A stretch of 64,000 bases of DNA from Thunnus maccoyii (lineage: Eukaryota; Chordata; Actinopteri; Scombriformes; Scombridae), in assembly GCF_910596095.1 (NCBI RefSeq), contig NC_056538.1, positions 18,338,501 to 18,402,500 on the forward strand, written 5' to 3'. The position numbers were made by a program, and so were the translations under genes. The first letter of the stretch is position 1. The number at the start of each line of letters is the position of its first letter. Positions 39,127-52,887 of this stretch are shown one piece after another. The notes under the pieces are model-generated. The model did not search any database. It saw only the letters and a program-made list of their open reading frames with translations, and was not told the DNA's origin.

Positions 39127-41152
39127 AGTTAATCTGTACAGACATTAGATGGTTTATTGTTTGATTAACAATGTTGGAATCAGCATCTTTTTGGCAGACA
39201 TTCCATAAGCTCAAGTACTGTTTGGATGCTTTCTAATGATTCTACATTATTTAGTATTACTCACTGAGTGAGTGGCATCCAGATGTTCTTGTGTCATCAC
39301 TTGCAGGAGCACAGTTCAAAGGAAAAACACTGAAAGAAGAGAGGAGGGATCATTTAACCCCTGCTTCTCCAAGAAAAGCATCCCACACACACCCACAAAA
39401 GGTGCCCTATCCAACACAATCACTTTTATTACAAAAGAATTCCATGGAAATTCCCATAAAGTTAATGACAGAGGGAAAGAAAGAGTGAGAGAGATACGGG
39501 GAAGGGGGAGGGGTGTTCTTTTGAATTGTAAAAATAAATAAGCATGTTTGAGCTTATAGCTCTAAGCATTAAACCTCACAGTGAGAATCTTTCCTAGCAG
39601 CGTCCCAGCATGAGATGAAAGACAATCCCACTTTAAACACAGGCGTAGGAACGTATCATTTATCTTTCCCCATTATGGGAGGTCAAAGCTGTTATGATCT
39701 AATAGCTGAGGTGGAGCTACCTCTTTCTTTCTAGAAAATACACATACAAATACTTAGAGCATTGACTATATGGGCTCATGATAATTACAGAACAGAGGAA
39801 CTACATCCTTGTGTGTATACATCTGGTGAACCTCAATGTTTTTTACAAACATGAATACATCCATCTTCCTGAGCCCTTGAGAGAAATTCAATTTATAACT
39901 GGAGTGTATATTGTTGGTGGGGAAATGGTTCAAGGTGGATGATGTTTGGCCAAGAATCTGCAGCAATTCTCCCCTCATCAGATGGTGTTGATTAAAGTCT
40001 TGGTTCTGAGGAAGCACATGACTCAGAAAACATCTGTTCAGGATATAAGGAAGATCTCCTCTGTATTTAATTAATCTAGCTCCTGGGGGGCATTTAATAA
40101 GGTTGCTGGGAGTCATTCAGAGGTGACTCACCAAACACAGTTTTTCTCAGCAATTAAACTGCCATGTTTATTCATGATACTTAGTATGCTCTCATTTCCC
40201 TGGGAAACACAGTATACATGTTCTGCATAGTAATGTCACCTGGAATTTGGTTCACATGCGTATAAACTGTACTCTCATGTATTCTTGGATAACTGTGTGT
40301 ATATGTGGCCCTGAAACAGGTCTTTTAATGTATGTTCTGTAATGCCAAATAAACTGAATCCATTACATACAATTTATGACAGTAATAAACTGTGGAACTC
40401 TGACATTTTAAGTGTTAAGACATAAGAAAAGTGAGAAAATACGTAAGGAAATACTTAAAAAGACTGTGTGTCAACCATTGTACTGAATGGATCTCTTGTA
40501 AAATCCAAGATGGCACATAAACCAACAGAAGTGCTACTCTTCAGCCTTAAGTGATCTTACTGTTGTCCAGTATCACTTACTTGGTCGAGGGCTTCTCCAC
40601 CAAAATGTTATCATTTTTGGCATTTAATTTCCCAGCATACATATTTTCAAGATTGGTTGATACAATGACCCTCTATTTGATAATCAATTCTGACATAGCT
40701 TCTTTCTCTTAAGTGAGAGCATTTCACTTTATCTGTTTTGAAGGAGGCATGTGGCTCTCTGCACAGGGCAATAGTAAAGTTTGCAGTGAAAAGGACCACA
40801 AAGTAGGGATAATGGTTCTTCTAAATGAGGGACAAGAGGGAGCATAAAGTTAAAGAATAAGGCAGCCACTTTGAGCCAATGCTGCCAACCAACAGAACTG
40901 AACTGAGCTACAACGTGGGCTGTGAGTGACTCTTGAGTGAGTCTGTTGTGAACAACAGTGCAAAGGAAGTAATGGCTGTGCGTGGCCAGCTGCAATTTTA
41001 GTCAGTTTGTGTCATTATGATGTCACTTTCATCCAATACATGATGCTCTTTAAGTGTTATGACAGTACTACTTTATGAGTGCTTTATGACAGTCCATTGG
41101 TATACAAACAAACTGTTAGGAGGAACTGCGGGCTCAGATGATTGTAGTAATG

Positions 41153-41620
41153 GCCCTTTCAGACACAACACGACAATGGCACCACTGCGCTCTGAAACCC
41201 ATTATTTCCAATGGTTTGCACCAAGCCACGACGGCTTTTTGTTGCGTTGAGCAAAGCATGGGCGCAGCGCACTGCTCAGTGAGCTGGTGCCCAAAGTTGT
41301 GCTGCGTGGCCAGTAAAAACAAGGCAGCCAGCCAGGCACGGAAGGCAAAATGGAGGAAAAGCTAATATTGTGTCTCTGAATTCCCTGAATTATACAACAC
41401 AAGTTTATGCTTGTATCGAGACCTCGCGATGAAAGCCCTATCTTGGAAACATGTTTCCAAGGCATATCAGGTGTGTTTTAATGGTCTGGTAGCTTGTAGG
41501 TAGGTAATACATGTAACTCAGCCTATTTTGCTCTGTCCTCCATGAATTCCCTGAACTCCTAGTCAGATGTGCACTGAACCCAGTGGTGAGTGCTGCTCAA
41601 ATCATGTTGTGTCTGAGAGG
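41153..41620. mobile_element. Candidate non-autonomous DNA element with imperfect inverted ends (about 470 bp)
   Basis: The left end has CCTTTCAGACACAACACGA. The right end, read on the minus strand, has CCTCTCAGACACAACATGA, which is 17 of 19 matching. No transposase and no clear target duplication were seen. The interior is GC-richer than its flanks. Confidence 0.45.
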
Positions 41621-42997
41621 ACTATAAGCCTGTGAGAGATAGTTGCCCACTCTCTTACTAGCCTCAAATCACCTGCTTATGTTATATTCTCCAGTGAGGT
41701 GAGCATTCATATTTAAGATGTGTAACATTGTCTGTCATATGGTAATGTGTTGCATGCCTTATGATAAAGTTTAACAACCAAATTAACCAAATTAATTAGC
41801 CACCATGCTAGGCAGACTTTGGCAAGAAGTTTGTACAAGTTACCTCTGTGTCCAAAATGTCAACTGACATGGTTTAGGCTATATATCACACCAGATCTGG
41901 CAATGTGGGAAAAATGCCAGTCCTCCCATTCATTTGAATGTAGTGCATTTAGGCTACAGGAGTGGGGACGGCATGGGGTTCAGCAAAAAACTGCAGTGGC
42001 TGTGCGAAAAGAAGGTGAACCAGAATTAACTTTTGCTGAAATGCTCACAGGAAGAAGAACCTTGTTTACAATGTAGCAGAGGTGTACAACCCTGCCATGA
42101 GGGAGTGCAAAGACATTACTAAGACGAGCGGAGGACATTTCTCTTCATTTGATAACATTCCACTAGTCCATGGACTCAGAAAGGACTCCTTAAGTATAAA
42201 GGGCAACACAATACATTTCCTGGTTGAACCTGTATTAAGCCAATCATTTGAAGATACTGATTTGTTACCAAACCAAGGTGCATTTATACCTATCCATTTC
42301 ATTTTAATGGAAGTGTAAGTTTCCTTTAATTTCATGTCAATAAGGTATGTAAGGAAGTAGGATAAAGGTACTCTGTGATTATCTGATGTATAATAAAGAT
42401 AGCTATGCTCCAGTGCAGCAATTCATAAAATAACTGGATATAGGTAGTAAACTGCTATCAGACCCTAAATATAATATAAATATATTCTGAGTTGTTACAG
42501 TTACATGATCTCAGTAATTATTTTATAAGCTGGAGCAGTGGTTACACTAGCATGACACAACATGAGCTTGAATTGGTCTTCAAACATAAACTGAGAGAAA
42601 ACTGATGCCAACAGAAACATGAGTGTTTGACGACTGAGTAAGTGTTTATGTATATTAAGCCAGTTCCCCTCAGCTATATGGAGCATTTCAGTGTCTTTTG
42701 GTTTTCTGCTTCAAAGTCAGAAACTGGCTGGTTACCATCTGGCTCTTTAGAGCATTAAAGCAGCTGTCGAGCCAAATATTTCCCTCAGGAGTTGGTGAAG
42801 ACCAAAACAGAGCTAAATGGAAAGTCAAAATTGGACTTACATTCATCAAGTGACCTGAAACACAACTCTAAATGAATGTTAATGTTGCCCTGTATCTGTT
42901 TTTCAACCATTATCAAAAGTGAAAATAAATCAATGTTGTGTTTACAGCTTGCTTCTGTTGTCCACAGGTGGCCAAAAATCTGTTATTGCAGGTTTAA

Positions 42998-43644
42998 AGG
43001 GGACACATCATACATTTTGTGATTTTCTGTTATTTTTTTAATATTGTTATTATGTCAGGTGTCTATGTTAAACATGGTCAAAGGTCCAAAACTTGAGAAA
43101 AATGTAAAACACTCCTTGCAAGTCAAAAGCCAAGGCTTCAGCATGCTCTGAACACTTCACTTGCAATGTTACCTCTACTTCCTCCTCAGGATAACATCAG
43201 ATCGGCCTACAAACGGCTGTGCACTCTGTAGTCTTTATTGCTAAGGTTATCTAATGGGTGGTTCATGTCTTTGGTTTGCATATTTGGATTGGATTCAGGC
43301 TCCAGATATATTTGAGAAGTTTTTCATTTTGAGTAAAGAACAAGAAAAAGAAGTGAAATCCAACCAATACTGTTTGTTTACATTGCCTCCAGAGCCAGTG
43401 GAAGTCTGCAGAGGGGCACCTTCTGAGAGCTAACCATTCAGAACAGAGTGGGCTCATGGGGAGGGGGGCCTTAAAGAGACAGGAGCTAAAACAGCCTGTT
43501 TCAGATAGAGGCTGAACTGAGGGACTGCATAAGGACCAGTATAAGATAAATGAGGAGTATTTTGAATTGCAAATCATGTGAAGATATCCCTGTAGAGCCT
43601 CAGAATATGAATACAGACCTGGAAATGTGCATGATACATCCCCT
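42998..43644. mobile_element. TTAA-flanked non-autonomous element, 647 bp
   Basis: The left end is AGGGGACACATCATACATTT. The right end, on the minus strand, is AGGGGATGTATCATGCACAT. Each is preceded by TTAA (42994-42997 and 43645-43648). TTAA target duplications are typical of piggyBac and Kolobok superfamilies. A 149-codon minus-strand open frame overlaps the right part but has no transposase motif. Confidence 0.6.
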
Positions 43645-45428
43645 TTAAATACAGCGCATCTTCCAGGTTTGTGTTGTTGTGCCCATTCAAAAAAGAATGA
43701 CCACCAATACATTAATCTTTTTAAAGCTCTGTGTTACAAGCCTTTCAATATGAGTATATTCTGGAACAATATCAAAGATCAGTTTCACCACCATTAACCT
43801 ATGAAATAGAAAGCTCAGAAAATCATCACGTTATTAGTGATTAGCATTCCTTTAACCCAACCCCAACCCAATTCCACTCAAGCCCCATGCTAATACCAAG
43901 ACCGAGATTACTGAAGGAAGACTTTAAGGTACTTTATGCTGGTGTTTTTTTTGTTACTATACTCTGTATGTCCATCTGTCATTAGGCCTGCTTTACTGCA
44001 CTCACAAGCCTGCTATTCATACAGATAAGAGGCCAGTGTAATTGCCGTGTGGCCCGGCAGTCACGGCACGGCTGCTGATGTTCTGCCAGCACACAATCAA
44101 GATTCTTGCTCCAGATTATCAAGCTGTAAACAAACTGGTGCGGGCCTCTCCCTCAGTGAACTGTCAGGCCTCTTTCATGCGCTGGGATTAGTATGTCCAA
44201 CTGTCAGCTGCCAGACTGGGCTCACTGCTCCGCTCTACTAAGTGAATGTGTCTATAACAAAAGATTCAGATAAACAGTAACACAAATCCTTGCCAACCAG
44301 AGCTCCATGAGAGCATTCATTGATCATCATATTTGTTATTATTTATAATATTATAATCTCTTTGATCTGATAGTGGCATCCACATTTATTTCTGGTTCCC
44401 TGTTGCTCTGTTTTAATGGGTGGACTGATAGTTTAATTGTTTTTCCTGTGAGGAACAGCAAACCAGTAAAATGTCTGTTTTTGACATGTTGTAAATTGTA
44501 AATGAGGGAAAACATTAAAACTGTTTTTTTAATAACAGTGAGCCATTGTTTTTATGTGTGCAGAGTTTAATTAAAAGAAAAGAAACACTGTAATTGGTTA
44601 ATATAACAATTGAGCCTGTGTCAACACATAAAAAATGTTACAGTATGAAGAAATAACCACAGGGATTTTGCCTTCATATTAGTGTATTTTGTTGTACAGA
44701 GTTTAAATGGAACAAAATGTGTCCTAGTGTTTCACAATAGCCATGACTGCTTGTGGAAAACAAACATCTTTCCATGTCCCAATTTTTGTTGTTTGCATAT
44801 TTCTGAGAAAAGCAGCGATAAACACAACAATATAGACTTAGGTAAAGTCATTCTCTGACATGTATCACCAGAGTAGACTGGTCTTACTGTAGGGGTTAAA
44901 GCCTGCATGAGGGAGCTGAGAAAGCCAAGGATACTAACTAAACGCTGCTGGTATGTCGGAAATGGATACTTGAGCTCAGATAGCCTGTATGTGCACAGCT
45001 CTTTGGAAATCAGATCTTTCAATATTTACTCAAGCCCATGTTGCCTTTGATAGTTAATCCCCACTGACCTAAAAGTGAACCAAATGCACTGAGTGGTATT
45101 TGGTTGATGTGATATATTGATGGCTGATCAAGTCTATGAATGCAATGAATGACACATCATGAGAAAGCAGGAATACAAAATACAATAAATACATTGTATA
45201 AAGAAATGTTTTCAGTTAAGTTAAAGGTACTAGTTTTTGACCACTGGAGGCGCTGTAGAGCAGTGTTTTAATGAACATGTCTCCACATTGCGTTTTACAG
45301 CCCATAAACAAGGTTGCACATGTACACCTGGAGCATGGGGGTGATGTAATATAAATATAAATAAAATGGTGAATGGAGAGGGCAGAATTGCATATCAGCT
45401 GTTAGCGGTTACCCTTATGTGTCCTAAT

Positions 45429-46193
45429 CATAGACTGTGAAAAATATGGACATCACCCATTGGTTTTCGGACTGTCGATTTGAAGCCTCGAGTGTAGCGA
45501 TTTGACCATCACCATCTTGGATTTGACCGTCGCCATGTTTGATTTTTGGAGCTAGAAGTGACCACATTTGGATGAGAGGGTTGAGCTGACCATAGTGCGA
45601 GCTGCTAGCTCTGTTAGCACAGTGCATTTATAATCTATGATTAACAGTGATCATGCTAATGCTAATGCTAATTTCTGCTAGCGAAAAACAGGCCTAAAAC
45701 TGTTAAAATGTAGTCACCCGAAAAACTGATCATCCGACTCATTGATGGGTCTTTTATTAAAACCAAACACTGAACAAGATTGTTTTTTCTGAAAACACAC
45801 TGTGAAATAGCAGCAGTTAGGCCTATGGTTATGTTACGTAAGCAACGTTGTCACCGTGGTAGCACCTTGTCAATCATAAGGTAGCCACACCTTAAAGCAT
45901 ACCCTGCTTTATCGTCAAATTTAAATTAAATGGGACCATAATTTACAAAATGGACATCATGCTGTATTGAGGAAGACTTGAAACTAGTGATTGAGATCAT
46001 AAACTCAGTAGGAAACAGTTTACTGAGGTAATAAATCAAGAGAGACATAGGGTCATTTTCTCATAGAGTTCCATACAATAGGACTTCTTTTTGCAGCCAG
46101 TGGAGTTGCCCCCTGATGGCCATTAGATACAATGCAGGTTTTTGGCACTTCCGCATTGGCTTAATTTTTCAGCCTTGGAGGTTGGCACTTGGT
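45429..46193 (+). repeat. Dispersed non-autonomous repeat common in percomorph fish
   Basis: The left edge reads CATAGACTGTGAAAAATATG and then CATCACCCATTGGTTTTCGG. The right part has CTTTTTGCAGCCAGTGGAGT, CCCCCTGATGGCCATTAGAT and CACTTCCGCATTGGCTTAAT. I know these blocks as parts of one abundant fish repeat. It is non-coding here. Class and exact ends are uncertain. Confidence 0.5.
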
Positions 46194-47429
46194 CCTAATG
46201 GTGCCAATAAAAGAGGAGAAGAAGACATCTGCAAGCCAATGTAACAAATGGAGGTTTCAAAACGTAAAAAAGGCTTTGCAAATTTTTATGATGTATGAAA
46301 TGCTTTCAGTGTGCTAAAGGATATACACAAGAAAAATGTTTGTTTATAATGAAAAATCCACATGGATAAAAAATGAGACCAGTTTTTACACACAAGCCAG
46401 ATGTCAAAAGAGCCTTCTATTTCTTTCTTAAATGAGTCATTTTCTCTTGACAGCACTTCATGGAAATTTTAAGACCTGTTTTATCAGGATGTTGCACAGG
46501 TGTCTCAGAGCCCTGTGGCTGAGTGTGTGAGGTCTGCTTAGCTTGTAAAAAATGGAGCTGTTCAACCAACTTTTGAGTTATTGGATGGGCTTATAACTAA
46601 ACCTAAAACATTAACAAGGAAATTTTAAGGTGAGAGGGGGGAGCTCAATTAAAGAGAAAATTAGAGAGAGCCTCTGTTGCAGTAGATGTGTTTTTTTTTT
46701 TCAGAGAGAAAGATAAGAAAAACAGTTTTGTTTTGGTACCCAGATTTACACCACCTGACACTGCTCTTTGTTTTGTCTGTCACAGAGTCTTTAGTCGCTG
46801 ACACAAAAATGCAGGGCCTGAATTTAGGGTTAGCTTTCTCTTCTGACCTTTGACTTCATGCCATTCTTTGCAGGGATGTAACTGTCTTCAGTAAATCTTG
46901 CTTGTGTCCTCACAGTCCAGTGGCCAAACAAGGAACTGGGCATTCCTGTGAATGTCAGTGTCAGGGGAACGCGACATCCATGATGGTTTAACTGCCTCTC
47001 CCACAAGCAAAGCTTTGTCTGCGTGCATGTTTGCTCACACGAAGCAGGTCTGGGCCGCGACTGTTGTCTGGTCAGCAGAGAAAAGCCTGTGTGGCTGACT
47101 CATTCCCCTGACCGATGCCACAGTCTAATCTGTGGTTTGACAAAAGATAAATGGGGAATCGCATGTGTTTACATAGACGTAACTGTAGAGAATCCTACAG
47201 CTTACACACTCAGTTCATTCAGAATACATTAAAAACTGCTGCACAAGCTGTACCTAATGAAGAACAGATTAATGGACAGTGAGGTAATAAAACAGCTAGG
47301 TAGAACTACAGTCAGAATTTATTCCACACCATGTGTTTTGCATTTCACCCAGTTCCCCATGAAACTAGGCCATGGATCATCCACAGCTTCCTGCTGTAAG
47401 ACTTCAGTTTTGGAAAGCCTGTTGACAAC

Positions 47430-47456
47430 ACACACACACACACACATGCACACACA
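47430..47456. repeat. (CA)n microsatellite
   Basis: About 12 CA units with one ATG interruption. Confidence 0.9.
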
Positions 47457-50400
47457 CAAAATGCCCTTTTACCTCAACCCCTGGAAGAGCGCATGCTGGG
47501 AGGAATTCTCCACAGTGTGCTCTGACCTGAGAAAGTAATGTAATGAGAATTTAGCAGAACACACATGAAAATGAAACAGCTTTTCCGAGATTGTTCCAAG
47601 ATGCTTTTCAAATAAAGCAGGAGAGAAAGGGGTTCGATTTAGTACTATCCATTTCTGCTCTCATGAATGCATGTACTATAATCGTACAAAAGTAAGTTCA
47701 TCATGCAGCACAAACCTTTACAGGGCAGTAATACTGCAGACACAACAGACAGTGAGTATGTTTTTTTCTGTGTGCTGCTTTGCAAGAGGAATATTTTATC
47801 AACTTTCATCAACATTCCCGTATACTGTACATCCCTCTCACATGGTCTTTACCTGATAAGCTGCGATAATATGTGAGAGAAAAGCTTGTATCAAATTACC
47901 TTTTGGTTTCCAAACTTTCTCCTGGCTCAGGATAAGGATTCATCGGTAGACCACCAGTGAAGATCAGAGAGATCAGTTAAAGCTCTGACTGGGTGGTACC
48001 TGCACAATTCATATGGATAATATGTATCTGTACGAATTACAACACATAACTTTTGACAGACAGCCTCTAATGAGGGGATTTCAAAGGTTTTTCCATGTTA
48101 ATAATGTATTAAATCAAACAAACATAAGGGAAGTCCGAGTTGAATCTGAGGCAAATTGTTGAAAATAGGACTGAAAATCAATTAAAAGAGCTCTCAGGAG
48201 CATCAGATGAAAATAAAGTGAATATAACATGGAATGAAAATTAAAGCCACTATGTTCAGAATTTGAACTTCTAATTATAGGGTTTGAATTTCAAAATTTG
48301 TCACTCCCAAGTGGTAGGGTCAAAAAAGACCCCATGGATCCAACTTTGGGATGAATGACTGAAAGTATTACACAGACCGTAACAGTTTTTAAAACAACAG
48401 AAACTGTTGCCGTTTAAATAATTTGAAAGATATCATAATCACATAAAAATTGTACATATATGATGGCTTTAAGTCACATATCTCTCTGGAACATCAATGC
48501 TCAGAGTTTCTATGGCAGATTTTGGCCATTACTTCTCCAATAAACCAATAGAATATTGACAGTATAATGCTGATGCATGTTACCAGCAATGGCCTTTTCA
48601 TTTTCATAGCCACAAAAATTGAGGATGATGGAACATCATGAAAATACATGAACAAGGTTTTCTTCACTTAAAATTGGACTTATTTTGTTTAATGTCCCAA
48701 AATTTCATAAAACTGACAAAAAGGTATTTTTACTTTATTCCCTTATTTTTGGAAATAAGGTAAAGGTTGTATTTGTTTTTAATGTTGTCATTGTAAAGCA
48801 ACTTGTAATCTCTGGTTTTAATAAAGTAAGGACACTGAAAAATACATTATGAAGACTGTTTTATACCTGCAAAGTTAAACATTTTTGTTTTAGTGGTATG
48901 AAACTTTGCTTTGATTCCTGTTAAAAAATTCTATGCAGAAAAAAAATCATTATCATAGAGAGCATTTCTGTAGATCTATCTTTACACTTTTCTCATGTAC
49001 AGTAATAAGTGATTAAAACTACTGCAAGTTTTGACTACTGACTGTGAGGTAGTACGGATAATGTTCCAAACCCCTGATCGAATGTCACTGTAATAGATGC
49101 CACACCTTCCTTTGCACACTAAGGTCCAATGTCGTGCACACCCAGTGAAAGAATAATTAAACACTTGCTCATTTCACCCAAATAATGGTACTTTTGTAAC
49201 AGATACAGTGTTCACTGTCACATCAGAAAACAGGCCTAGTGAAGTTTTGTGGTAGTTTAAGATGTGACACCCGCCTCAAGGCAAAGAGAATGAATTAAGG
49301 GTTTCAGATATCAGTTACTTTAATTAGTGCTGCACTCATACTTGGCAGGCTGGGATGCTCAATCTGAGAGATTAATCTTTTGATGTAGGATAGAGAACTG
49401 AAATGTGAACAAATTATGAAAACATCAGAATACTGTGTGCGCAATTTGATGTCAGTCATTTACAGAGAATATAAAATGAGGCATTTTAGCAAACCTTTCT
49501 TTCAAAACAAACAAGCAAGACAATAACAAAATATCATTGAAGTTGTGCCTCGACGTGTCACTCAGAAACTCCTTTTGCTTGTTGACCGCAGTGCTTTAAT
49601 TATTTGCCATGCAGGAGGATGTAGTGCAGAATCCTTTAGACAACATGTTGTTTAATCAGAGCATTCCTTCAGGCTAATGTCAATACACTCTGCCATGCTA
49701 TGTGGAGGAGGTGACGGGTAATTACATCCATTCAAACAACACATGAACTCAAATATGTTTACCCACTTCCCATATTTCTCTCATCTTAACTGCAATCACA
49801 ACATGTGGTCGAGTGTTTTTCTTTTTTATTGCTTTGAGATCATTAGCTTACAAGTAGGATTGCAGTAGTACATGCACACAAAAGATCAGATTATTCCAAA
49901 ATAACCCATCAGGCCATTTCTGTAATATGTGAATAAATGGATTAGTGGAGGGACTTAGATAAAGCTAACTAGAGAAGTGAAATTGAAGTTTATTAATTCT
50001 CCTACTTGATTTTTGAATGCACAAACAAACCTAAACAAAAAGATGCAGGACAAATAATGTCTTTGGCGATTCATAGCGTGAGTTACTCTGTATTATTAAC
50101 ATGATTTCATGTTAGGTGTTGTTTGTGGTGTGTGAGGCGAGGCCAACAGGTGAGGCATAATCACTCTGGAGTAATCAGCAACAAATTGTTGCCAAAAAAC
50201 ACAGTGATAAAATCACTGCAGAGTAGCTGGAGGAAACCACCCAGTTCTGATATGGCTGAGAGGGAAGCCGTGGAGAGAGAGGGGCGTAGTGCGGGCTGAG
50301 TTAAGTGGCACCTTTGGGTGGTACACAACAGGATAACTAGTCATATTTCAACACATGTTGACTGTATTCTAGCCCTCCAGTCTCAAATGTGCCAATAAAA

Positions 50401-51410
50401 TGTGTCTCAATCAGAATGATGGGCAGAGAAGCAGTGAATAACTGGAATGTGTGCACAACATTTTACAATGCAGCCTTTCACAAGGGCTCAAGTAAAGCAT
50501 CTATCCAGGATTGAAAAAAGGGTGAAAAAAGATTGACGGTTATGTCAAACAACAGAAACGACTCGGTTTGTTTTCAGGTATAAAGATTCAGGTATGATGT
50601 GATATTGATGCTACCAAGTTTGTTTTTTATCAACATGATTCATTTGGTGAAAATTATGTATCATTGTTACATTTTTAACATTCAAATATTCAGTATAAAC
50701 AGTATGTTGAAAAAGATGTACACCAAGAAATTATCAAATCGTTGAGTAGTGATTAGTTAGAGGAATCATACTTGCAACATTCTCACCTTTATAAAATAGG
50801 TAAACAAAATAAATGAAGCGTTACCACAGTGATCTAAATAGCCACTTGCTGTCGTATGTTATGGCCTCTGTGGATTAACAGCATATTTGTAATAAACAGT
50901 AATATGATTAATATGAAACACATGTGGAACAATGCAAAGCATAAATAAAGGGTTGATTTATGTCAGTTAGTTGTTTTCTAGTATACAACACCAGGTTTAT
51001 TTTAATGATCTGTAGCTGTATTTTTTTTAACTTCTTTTAAAAGAACTTTGACTAACATTTATTGTTTTTAAATGTGCTCTATTATTAAAGTGACAGTGGA
51101 CAGACACTCTGAAATGTATGTTGTCTAAACTTTATATATAAAGACATAACAGATGAACAGACATATAAAGCACAGTTCTACATACATTTTGAGATGTAAA
51201 AACACAGAATGAATTGTGAAACATACTTGGAACTTACAACTTGTGAAACGTATGCCCCTATGTGGCTTTTTAAAAAAATGTATAAGTGAACCAGAGAAGA
51301 TACCTAGAATCGTGATGGTTTGCTGAACAGCTCATTGTGTGTGTACAAAAAAAAGTAAAGCATTATTCTTTGGAAAACACTCTCATAGTGCACCATGTCA
51401 ATCAAAAATA

Positions 51411-51416
51411 TTTATT
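51411..51416 (-). terminator. pde9a: Candidate poly(A) signal of pde9a
   Basis: AATAAA on the minus strand, 1.4 kb past the pde9a stop. Other minus-strand AATAAA motifs exist nearby, so this is only the first good candidate below the 3' UTR. Confidence 0.3.
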
Positions 51417-52836
51417 GCTACAGTGAGGTGAAAATGTCCCACTTTGACGTAGTTTATTTTTCTACTGGAAATATTTTGGGGAAATATCATCATTTACTGT
51501 TTGTGCAAGCTATTTGCCTGAACCTTTAGCTCATGAGGCTTTTAAAAAATGCATTGCCATCAATTTAAAATAACATTTTTCTTGAAATTTGTTGTCAGAG
51601 AAACTGGTCTTTCAAGCTGTTGCAGCTCTATGAAATGAAAATAAAAAAAGAGTAGAGAGAAACAACAGAAACACTATAAATATACATCGAGGTCGCCAGG
51701 TCCCTCTCTGTTACATCCAGTGCAAAAGTCTAAGTCAAAGTTCAAGATATGCCACCTTGACGCCTAAGTTTAGTTCAGTATGTAGCCAAGCAGTCTCTTT
51801 TCTCTGCCTCCTGCTCCATCTCTCCATCCGTCATCTTCAGAACGCAGCACAGAACGTCTTTGTCCAGGCCTCACTCACGTTTTTTAAAGTCTGTCCTGAG
51901 TTTGAACACAAAAGAAGACCCCTGCAATAAAACAAGAGCTTAAATTAGACAGAGAGAAACAGATGGGTTTTAAGGAGGAAAGCTGAGACTAAAACTAGGT
52001 TTAAACAACAACTCATCGACGGAGAGTTGTGCCTAGATCAGCACAAACCATGCCTGACCACCAAAAGATCGTCCATCACAGAAGAAGGCTATTCGACTGA
52101 AGTTGCCCTACAGCTGTGAGTTAGACTTGGCTTCCCTCTGCGGAAAGTCAAATCTTACCCTAAATCTAGTAGCAACTTCATTCTAGTTCTGTGGAAAGGT
52201 TCAATGTGAAATGGGAAAAGAAAGGAAAAGAGGTTATAATTTCAATTCATGAGCAGAAACTGTTGTCTTGTCACTGTAAAAAAAAAAAAAGTGTTTAAGA
52301 GGGTAACTAATGAGTGACAGTTTCATCACTTTCAGTATTGCAGCTGTGACAGTCAAAATTATAATGACAGCTGCAAAATTAATCTTTTGAAGGAAGTCAT
52401 ATTTGAGTCATACTCTGGTGTTAGTTAGTTTTCATAACTTAAGTATTTTTTGTAGGATTTCTTTCTCCTTTTGGTTCTTAGGCTGTAACATTTTCTCTTT
52501 CTTTGTAGGCTGTAAAATTTCTAATGCTGAACCAATTTTGCTTGAGCCAACTGAACGGGATTGCTCCGTTGCTTTTTCCTTTTTTGTGAGGGAATCCATA
52601 TGAACTCCTTGGTGTTAACTTAAAAGGCGAATCCAAAGTGATGAAAGTGCTGCACATTCCTAAAGGTCTGGCTTTTGTCGATAGAGTTCAGTACAGAGAA
52701 GAGTTGCTGTGGAGGGGCCAGAGACAGCGACAGAGACAGAGAGCACTCATGACACGAACACTAAACACTAAAGCACAACCAAGGAGTCAGTTGCTTTTAC
52801 TTACACAGATACCACTGCACTCACTCACTGCAGAGC
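51417..52836 (-). other. pde9a: pde9a 3' UTR (probable)
   Basis: From the pde9a stop codon to the candidate poly(A) signal. At 51921-51871 a pyrimidine-rich acceptor (TTTTATTGCAG) opens a 16-codon frame to TGA in the correct phase for exon 17, which may be an alternative last exon. Confidence 0.4.
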
Positions 52837-52887
52837 TTACTTCTTCTTCCCGCCTAATGACATATTTTCAGTTTTTTTCTTCTGTGC
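52837..52887 (-). CDS. pde9a: pde9a exon 18 (last), residues 504-519
   Basis: The acceptor is TTTTGTTCAATGAG before GCACAG. It encodes [10 protein letters not shown] and ends TAA. Human has L-Q-K-K-T-D-S at the same place. Confidence 0.85.
   Translation of the reverse strand, partial: AQKKKTENMSLGGKKK

Noticed and set aside
43263..43712. 149-codon minus-strand frame
   Set aside because: It overlaps and runs past the end of the TTAA-flanked element and shows no transposase motif.
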